From contig NZ_JAEDOX010000001.1 in the NCBI RefSeq assembly GCF_017872555.1, forward strand, positions 310,001 through 374,000: DNA of 64,000 nt, read 5' to 3'. Made by a program: the position numbers and the translations under genes. Of the stretch, positions 63,987-64,000 are shown one piece after another. This stretch comes from Ruegeria sp. HKCCSA071 (lineage in GTDB: Bacteria; Pseudomonadota; Alphaproteobacteria; Rhodobacterales; Rhodobacteraceae). The notes under the pieces were generated by a model. The model saw only the letters and a program-made list of their open reading frames with translations. It was not told the DNA's origin and did not search any database. Each line of letters begins with the position of its first letter. Within the stretch, counting starts at the first letter, position 1.

Positions 63987-64000
63987 TGTTATCCCTGCGT
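63986..64000 (+). CDS. Start of probable sensor histidine kinase (cut by window end)
   Basis: An ATG overlaps the response-regulator stop (TGATG) and reads MLSLR to the window end. Such a start and overlap are typical of a kinase gene following an OmpR-type regulator. Only five codons are visible, so the assignment is by context alone. Confidence 0.5.

Overview
The window is GC-rich chromosomal DNA from an alphaproteobacterium of the order Rhodobacterales, most likely a marine Roseobacter-group organism. The evidence is the gene order (lptG-lptD-surA-pdxA-rsmA beside pepA; surE-pcm-nlpD; tatABC followed by a DUF815 ATPase; radA-cvpA-purF), lineage-typical proteins (DUF4167, a fused L-carnitine dehydrogenase/betainyl-CoA thioesterase) and the style of the intergenic repeats. 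No rRNA, tRNA, CRISPR array, transposase or phage gene was recognised.

Layout. 1-4.5 kb: a ureohydrolase cut by the window edge, two small proteins, prfA-prmC and a DUF4167 protein. 4.5-11 kb: a leftward block for outer-membrane biogenesis, vitamin B6 and rRNA methylation (lptG, lptD, surA, pdxA, rsmA). 11-14 kb: pepA, holC and an aldo/keto reductase. 14.2-18.6 kb: a carnitine catabolic locus with a divergent GlxA/AraC-type regulator, a dehydrocarnitine cleavage enzyme, the fused dehydrogenase/thioesterase and an SDR. 18.6-27 kb: regulators, a DUF2061 and desaturase pair, a DMT exporter, a DEAD-box helicase, a glycosyltransferase pair and prfC. 27-31.5 kb: a SnoaL-like protein, an SDR without the usual catalytic Tyr, an AlkC-like DNA glycosylase, ArsM and an orphan ABC ATPase. 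31.5-44 kb: surE-pcm-nlpD, a YafY/WYL regulator with its probable operator, tatABC, DUF815, purF, cvpA and radA. 44-50.5 kb: mlaEF with alr, GNAT, dnaB and pyrE.

50.6-59.2 kb is a leftward tad/Flp pilus operon (flp, cpaB, tadG, two tadE-like genes, tadZ, tadA, tadB, tadC) with no secretin, prepilin peptidase or TadD. Its upstream region has three TTAA half-sites exactly 11 bp apart, which form two overlapping CtrA-type boxes, and a divergent LuxR-type regulator. The last 3 kb, after an AT-rich stretch, hold the least familiar module: a secreted Gly/Asn/Lys-rich coiled-coil protein, a divergent PepSY protein with a matching Gly/Asn-rich tail, an OmpR-type response regulator, and the first codons of what is probably its histidine kinase.

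Small-scale signals outside genes include five copies of a dispersed intergenic element, several intrinsic terminators, a perfect palindrome before the YafY operon, another before a GNAT gene, and three phased AGTTAT repeats upstream of dnaB. All functional calls come from reading motifs and gene order; no database search was run.
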